DNA of 9,790 nucleotides from an uncultured bacterium (lineage in GTDB: Bacteria; Bacteroidota; Bacteroidia; Bacteroidales; CAIWKO01). A program made the translations under genes and the position numbers. The notes below the pieces were generated by a model, which was given only the letters and a program-made list of their open reading frames with translations, did not search any database and was not told the origin of the DNA. Positions within the stretch are counted from its first letter, which is position 1; every line of letters begins with the position of its first letter. Shown here piece by piece: positions 6,689-9,790 of this stretch. Location: NCBI GenBank assembly GCA_903916135.1, contig CAIWVT010000566.1:1-9790 (forward strand). Direction: 5' to 3'.

Positions 6689-7372
6689 CTATTTCATTAA
6701 GTCCTGCACCAACTTTGGCAGTGCTATCCCCGCTTTTTCTTTTATCACGGTAAGGTTATGGAAATGTTGCACGTTGGCGGCGTTGGGGTCAATGTAATAT
6801 TTGGGCGCGTGGCGCGGGGCGTAGTTGATTAATCCTGCGGCGGGATACACATTGAGCGAGGTGCCTATCACCAACAGGATGTCGGCAGTTTCGGTTAGCT
6901 TGGCAGCGGGTTCGATGTTGGGCACAGCTTCGCCAAACCACACGATGTGGGGACGCAGTTGAGAGCCTTTTTCGCAATGCTCGCCAAGGTTCACATCTTT
7001 GTAGCCTATGTCATAAATAAGTCTATCGTCCACAGTGCTGCGTACTTTGGTGAGTTCGCCATGCAGATGCAGTATGCGAGAGGAGCCGGCGCGTTCGTGC
7101 AAATCATCCACGTTTTGGGTGATGATGTGTACCTTGAATTTTTCTTCCAATTGCGCCAAGGCAAAGTGTCCGGCATTGGGCTGCACGGTGGCAAGCTGCC
7201 GACGGCGTTGGTTGTAGAAGTCGAGCACCAAACGTGGGTTGCGTTGCCAAGCATCGAAGGTGGCTACGTCTTCGATGCGATATTCTTCCCACAACCCGTC
7301 GCTGTCGCGAAAGGTGCGGATGCCGCTTTCGGCGCTGATGCCGGCGCCGGTGAGGATGATGATTGTTTTCAT
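6689..7372 (-). CDS. cobB: Sir2-family NAD-dependent protein deacylase (class III, zinc site missing)
   Basis: A 227-residue sirtuin that removes acyl groups from lysines using NAD+, making nicotinamide and O-acyl-ADP-ribose. The NAD site shows G-A-G-I-S-A-E-S-G-I-R-T-F-R (9-22), T-Q-N-V-D-D-L-H (85-92), catalytic His104 in H-L-H-G-E (102-106), P-H-I-V-W-F-G-E (141-148) and G-T-S-L-N-V-Y-P-A-A-G (170-180). Tyr53 and Arg56 in F-Y-N-Q-R-R-R are the pair that marks SIRT5/CobB-like enzymes able to take succinyl- or malonyl-lysine. The whole protein has one cysteine (C133), so the usual four-Cys zinc site is absent; the zinc module (about 110-138) is reduced. The N-terminus begins directly at the Rossmann fold, so ATG 7372-7370 is complete. 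It is GC-rich (about 57 % in two sampled lines) compared with pth (about 43 %). Confidence 0.93.
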   Translation of the reverse strand: MKTIIILTGAGISAESGIRTFRDSDGLWEEYRIEDVATFDAWQRNPRLVLDFYNQRRRQLATVQPNAGHFALAQLEEKFKVHIITQNVDDLHERAGSSRILHLHGELTKVRSTVDDRLIYDIGYKDVNLGEHCEKGSQLRPHIVWFGEAVPNIEPAAKLTETADILLVIGTSLNVYPAAGLINYAPRHAPKYYIDPNAANVQHFHNLTVIKEKAGIALPKLVQDLMK

Positions 7373-7387
7373 ATTTTAAGTTTAAAG

Positions 7388-7453
7388 ATCCAAATTCCAA
7401 GTTCCAAATACCAAATACCAAGGATAGCCTCTACGAATTTTCGAATTACGAAT
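7388..7453. repeat. Short 7-8-nt quasi-tandem repeats upstream of the sirtuin gene
   Basis: Five 7-bp units of the form (A/T)(T/A)CCAA(A/G) run from 7388 to 7422. On the minus strand this reads as repeated TTTGGTA/TTTGGAA. A second set follows, with CGAAT at 7434-7438, 7442-7446 and 7449-7453. The first array begins 16 bp upstream of the sirtuin start codon and so would lie in its 5' leader or promoter. Confidence 0.85.
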
Positions 7454-7467
7454 GTCGCTAAACGCTT

Positions 7468-7506
7468 CTGTGTAACTCTGTTTCTTTACACTGTGTTACT
7501 CTGTGG
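7468..7506. repeat. Quasi-tandem CTGTGTAA/CTCTGTGG units
   Basis: Units CTGTGTAA (7468-7475), CTCTGTTT (7476-7483), a diverged CTTTACA (7484-7490), CTGTGTTA (7491-7498) and CTCTGTGG (7499-7506) make an array with a period of 7-8 nt. No coding frame explains it. Confidence 0.75.
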
Positions 7507-7522
7507 CTAAAAAAGAATAAAC

Positions 7523-7556
7523 CACTAAGGCACTAAGAGCACTAAGTTACACTAAG
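7523..7556. repeat. Four CACTAAG repeats with growing spacing
   Basis: CACTAAG occurs exactly at 7523-7529, 7531-7537, 7540-7546 and 7550-7556, with spacers of 1, 2 and 3 nt (periods 8, 9 and 10). It directly adjoins the orphan T9SS tail that ends at 7561. Confidence 0.9.
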
Positions 7557-7560
7557 ACTG

Positions 7561-7698
7561 CTAATCACTTATCACTATTTTCTTTGTTTCAATTTCTTTT
7601 TCATCTATAATTATCTTTAGAAAATATAGTCCGTTACTGAGTTGATTGCAGGTTTGCAGTTCGCTTATATTTATAGAGATTCTCCATATATTGTATTT
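7561..7698 (-). pseudogene. Orphan remnant of a T9SS type A C-terminal sorting domain
   Basis: The minus strand reads, in frame, N-Q-L-S-N-G-L-Y-F-L-K-I-I-I-D-E-K and then E-I-E-T-K-K-I-V-I-S-D before TAG at 7563-7561. This is the last part of a T9SS type A sorting domain, nearly identical to the end of the secreted protein encoded at 8384-9790. Without gaps, 7561-7649 matches 8387-8475 at 75 of 89 bases by my hand count, and the match fades beyond that. There is no start codon, signal peptide or cargo domain, and the first half of the sorting domain (the N-P-F strand) is missing. It lies directly after, and in the same frame as, the stop codon (TAG, 7701-7699) of the hypothetical gene. It is most simply a relic of a lost T9SS gene or of a partial duplication. 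Confidence 0.8.
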
Positions 7699-8367
7699 CT
7701 ATTTCGCAGCTTTCTTTTTCTTTGGGAATGGCATGGGCATAAATCTATTCGGGGTACGATTTAATGAATCTCTTGCTGGATTGAAATTGCCGGGGGAATT
7801 CATAAACTGGGGTGCAGTGAAAATATCAGGCTTTACCAAAAACTTCCATTTCCCATTCATGCGATAATGTTTGGCGGTTGCCGCTCGTATAACACCGACC
7901 AAAGTGGCAACCGCTCCCGCAAAAACAATAAGAATTGAACCTACTTCAGAACCTATGGAAGCACTTCCTTCCGTTCCATCATAATTGTAGGTATGTTTGG
8001 CATAATATCTCACAAAATAAATATACAAACCAATGCCCGTTGCTGTAACTACCCCACCAAATACAGGCAATACGCCATTACGATACTTATTGATACGGGT
8101 AATATCTTTCAATTTTATTTCTTTACCTTTTATGGTGATAGATGAATCGGAGATATATTCAATATTGCCTACAAGATTTATAGTGTTGGTAACAACCCGT
8201 ATCCGTTTCCCTGTTTTATACACGGTGGGCGGTCTTGATGGTCCCGGTCCCCACGTCTGCTCTTTTGTGCTTTGTATCACTAACACGTTTTTTACTTTCG
8301 TGCTATCCTGTCCAAAGATATTTGTCATACACATAAAGAAGACAATAAGCGTAATTACTTTTTTCAT
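7699..8367 (-). CDS. Hypothetical protein with signal peptide and two membrane segments
   Basis: A 222-residue protein; I do not recognise a named family. The start is set at ATG 8367-8365 because it opens a typical Bacteroidota signal peptide (M-K-K-V-I-T-L-I-V-F-F ... N-I-F-G-Q, residues 1-20); an ATG nine codons upstream would spoil it and overlap the preceding gene. Residues 52-93 look like a small beta domain with I-E-Y-I-S-D-S-S-I-T-I (69-79) followed by I-K-L-K-D-I-T-R-I (84-92). This pattern recurs in Bacteroidota envelope proteins of unknown function. Hydrophobic segments follow at about 98-118 and 143-161, suggesting an inner-membrane protein. The last 40 residues are Pro/Asn-rich and end in a K-K-K-K-A-A-K tail. 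It starts 16 bp after the T9SS cargo gene, so the two are probably co-transcribed. Confidence 0.8.
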   Translation of the reverse strand: MKKVITLIVFFMCMTNIFGQDSTKVKNVLVIQSTKEQTWGPGPSRPPTVYKTGKRIRVVTNTINLVGNIEYISDSSITIKGKEIKLKDITRINKYRNGVLPVFGGVVTATGIGLYIYFVRYYAKHTYNYDGTEGSASIGSEVGSILIVFAGAVATLVGVIRAATAKHYRMNGKWKFLVKPDIFTAPQFMNSPGNFNPARDSLNRTPNRFMPMPFPKKKKAAK

Positions 8368-8383
8368 AAGGTTACATTTAAAA

Positions 8384-9790
8384 TCATTTATCACTTATCA
8401 CAATCTTCCTCGTTTCAATTTGCATATCATCTATGATTATCTTTAGAAAATACAGCCCGTTGCTGAGTTGATTGCGGTGCAGGGTGATTTGATTGCAATC
8501 GGAATAATGGTTTTGCAGGAGGAGTTTACCTTGGAGGTCGTAAAGGTAAAGGGCAATGTTGCGGTAGGTTTTGTCGAAGGAGATTTGAGTGGAAGTGGAG
8601 AAGGGATTGGGAGAGATTTTAAGCTGATTAAATAAAAAATCATTTTCTATTCCTGTTGTTATGCAACCGGGTCTTTCATTATTTTTATAATTATAACCTG
8701 CGATAAAACTCGGCAGGGATGTGTTATGTGTAGCAGGAGAAATATTAATACCGTAATCTATATAGTTACAACTTATGCCAATATTATTTGGGCTGTTAAT
8801 TATACCTAATACTGTAGTGCATCGCGCTACATAAATCTTTCCGTCTGGTCCAAGCTGAAGTGGTCCTGGTTCACAACTAGCACTTGATATTTGAAATACT
8901 GATAAATTAATTGTAGATTGATCATCTGAACTAATATCATATTGAACTAATCCATGCCCACTAGTTATATATAATTTAGAATTGTCATTAGAAAATTCAA
9001 CACCATACTCTCCATTATAAGTAAGCAAACTGATAACATTAGATAAAACCCCAGTTGTAGTATTAAAATCAAAAAGTTCTGCTACCGATGGGCTAACATT
9101 TGTAAATGCTAGTCCTATTTTATTACCATTTGAAGATGCTTTCATTTGCCCAATAGCAGTACCACAGCCATTATAAAATCCAAAACCACCTGTATGTATT
9201 GAACCAATATTAGTGATAATTGGTGCGTTAATGCCTGAAGGTGTAATTAAATAAGTATAAAATGAATTTGTAAAGTGTTTATGTGCTATAAGCCAAATAT
9301 CAGTTCCATTAGGATGAGCTATGGCACAAAGTTTTTCATCAGCAGAATCAAGTAAGGGAATATTTTTTTGCGTATTGATAATGTCGCCATTGCCATTGTC
9401 TAAACACATATCAACAATAGAATATCTCAAACCATGTTGTAAATATCTTTCTAATCCATCAGTTGTAAACAAGTAATAAAGCGAGCTGCTTAAAGGAATA
9501 GGTATTGCAAATGCAGCTGTGGTAGAAGAGTAGAACCCATCTAAGCTATCTCCATTTGGCATAATATGATTCAATCTATTCCAAATTTTACTTCCATTTG
9601 AATAAAATAATAAATTTCCACTACTATCCGAAATAGAAGTACAGCCTTCGCTATAAATATAGTCACCAGATTGTGTAGGACTACCAAAAACTTGACTACC
9701 AGAAAATGCTGTTGGTGTACCTCCATTAAAATCTAATGCTCCACCTTGTCCAAACATCCAAATATTTCCTTGTTTTTGAGAAAAACAAAA
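8384..9790 (-). CDS. Secreted beta-propeller-like protein with T9SS type A sorting domain (N-terminus outside window)
   Basis: The reading frame stays open to the window edge. The 11 codons before the first visible ATG (9757) read F-C-F-S-Q-K-Q-G-N-I-W, the end of a signal peptide and the start of the mature protein, so that ATG is internal and only some 10-20 codons are missing. Counting from it, residues 1-60 match a family common in Bacteroidota surface proteins: W-M-F-G ... L-D-F-N-G-G, then E-G-C-T-S-I-S-D-S-S-G-N-L-L-F-Y (37-52). Propeller-like repeats follow, for example Y-G-V-E-F-S-N-D-N-S-K-L-Y (251-263) and L-G-P-D-G-K-I-Y-V-A (302-311), ending in S-L-P-S-F-I (347-352). Residues 379-457 are the type A sorting domain: S-P-N-P-F (382-386), L-Y-D-L-Q-G-K (405-411) and L-S-N-G-L-Y-F-L-K-I (431-440). 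T9SS would export it across the outer membrane and remove this domain. Substrate unknown. Confidence 0.88.
   Translation of the reverse strand, partial: FCFSQKQGNIWMFGQGGALDFNGGTPTAFSGSQVFGSPTQSGDYIYSEGCTSISDSSGNLLFYSNGSKIWNRLNHIMPNGDSLDGFYSSTTAAFAIPIPLSSSLYYLFTTDGLERYLQHGLRYSIVDMCLDNGNGDIINTQKNIPLLDSADEKLCAIAHPNGTDIWLIAHKHFTNSFYTYLITPSGINAPIITNIGSIHTGGFGFYNGCGTAIGQMKASSNGNKIGLAFTNVSPSVAELFDFNTTTGVLSNVISLLTYNGEYGVEFSNDNSKLYITSGHGLVQYDISSDDQSTINLSVFQISSASCEPGPLQLGPDGKIYVARCTTVLGIINSPNNIGISCNYIDYGINISPATHNTSLPSFIAGYNYKNNERPGCITTGIENDFLFNQLKISPNPFSTSTQISFDKTYRNIALYLYDLQGKLLLQNHYSDCNQITLHRNQLSNGLYFLKIIIDDMQIETRKIVISDK

Noticed and set aside
7419..7426. Minus-strand promoter for the sirtuin gene (TATCCTTG)
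   Set aside because: One mismatch to TAnnTTTG and no -33 element at the proper distance; it also lies within the repeat array.
6947..7510. Plus-strand frame of 187 codons antisense to the sirtuin
   Set aside because: A shadow of the GC-rich sirtuin gene, whose NAD-binding and catalytic motifs on the minus strand are unmistakable; the frame also runs into the short repeats.
7561..7701. Stop-codon readthrough giving the hypothetical protein a T9SS tail
   Set aside because: The tail is in frame after TAG, but it lacks the first half of a sorting domain and the protein has two membrane segments, so fusion is unlikely to be functional. Being in frame has a one-in-three chance.
8033..8446. Plus-strand frame of 137 codons
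   Set aside because: It lies antisense across the hypothetical gene and the end of the T9SS gene, both better supported.

Overview
The window looks like a piece of a Bacteroidota chromosome (about 35-45 % G+C by eye). The grounds are: promoters of the TAnnTTTG type, start codons preceded by A/T-rich leaders with no Shine-Dalgarno sequence, a cell-surface protein with a type IX secretion (T9SS) type A C-terminal sorting domain, a RecQ of the long Bacteroidota kind, and the gene run prs - rplY - pth. I cannot fix the order or family from this window.

Layout. Positions 1-291 hold the possible 3' end of an unrecognised gene that is mostly a 21-bp minisatellite (7-residue Thr/Pro repeats). After an AT-rich leader with two candidate promoters comes a plus-strand cluster, recQ (637-2832), a membrane-anchored OmpH/Skp-like protein (2860-3546) and a MORN-type lipoprotein (3555-3983), with gaps of 27 and 8 bp, so probably one operon. 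A second plus-strand unit follows, with its own promoter about 20 bp before the start codon: prs (4267-5211) and rplY (5246-5887), closed by a clear intrinsic terminator (5905-5944). pth (6084-6665) follows. Together these three serve PRPP supply and translation.

From 6689 onward everything is on the minus strand. A sirtuin (6689-7372), convergent with pth, is markedly GC-rich (about 57 % in sampled lines) and lacks the usual zinc cysteines. Upstream of it lies a gene-poor stretch (7373-7698) with four families of short 7-10-nt quasi-periodic repeats and then an orphan T9SS C-terminal tail (7561-7698). That tail matches the tail of the next secreted gene at 75 of 89 aligned bases. Between the two tails sits a two-TM hypothetical protein (7699-8367), and upstream of it a secreted propeller-like T9SS cargo protein (8384-9790) whose first codons lie beyond the window.

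No CRISPR, tRNA, rRNA or transposase was seen, and I found no clearly new multi-gene system. The most interesting signals are the duplicated or decayed T9SS tail around 7561-8500, the sharp base-composition change exactly at the sorting-domain boundary near 8625, the zinc-less sirtuin, and the repeat arrays at 28-237 and 7388-7556.
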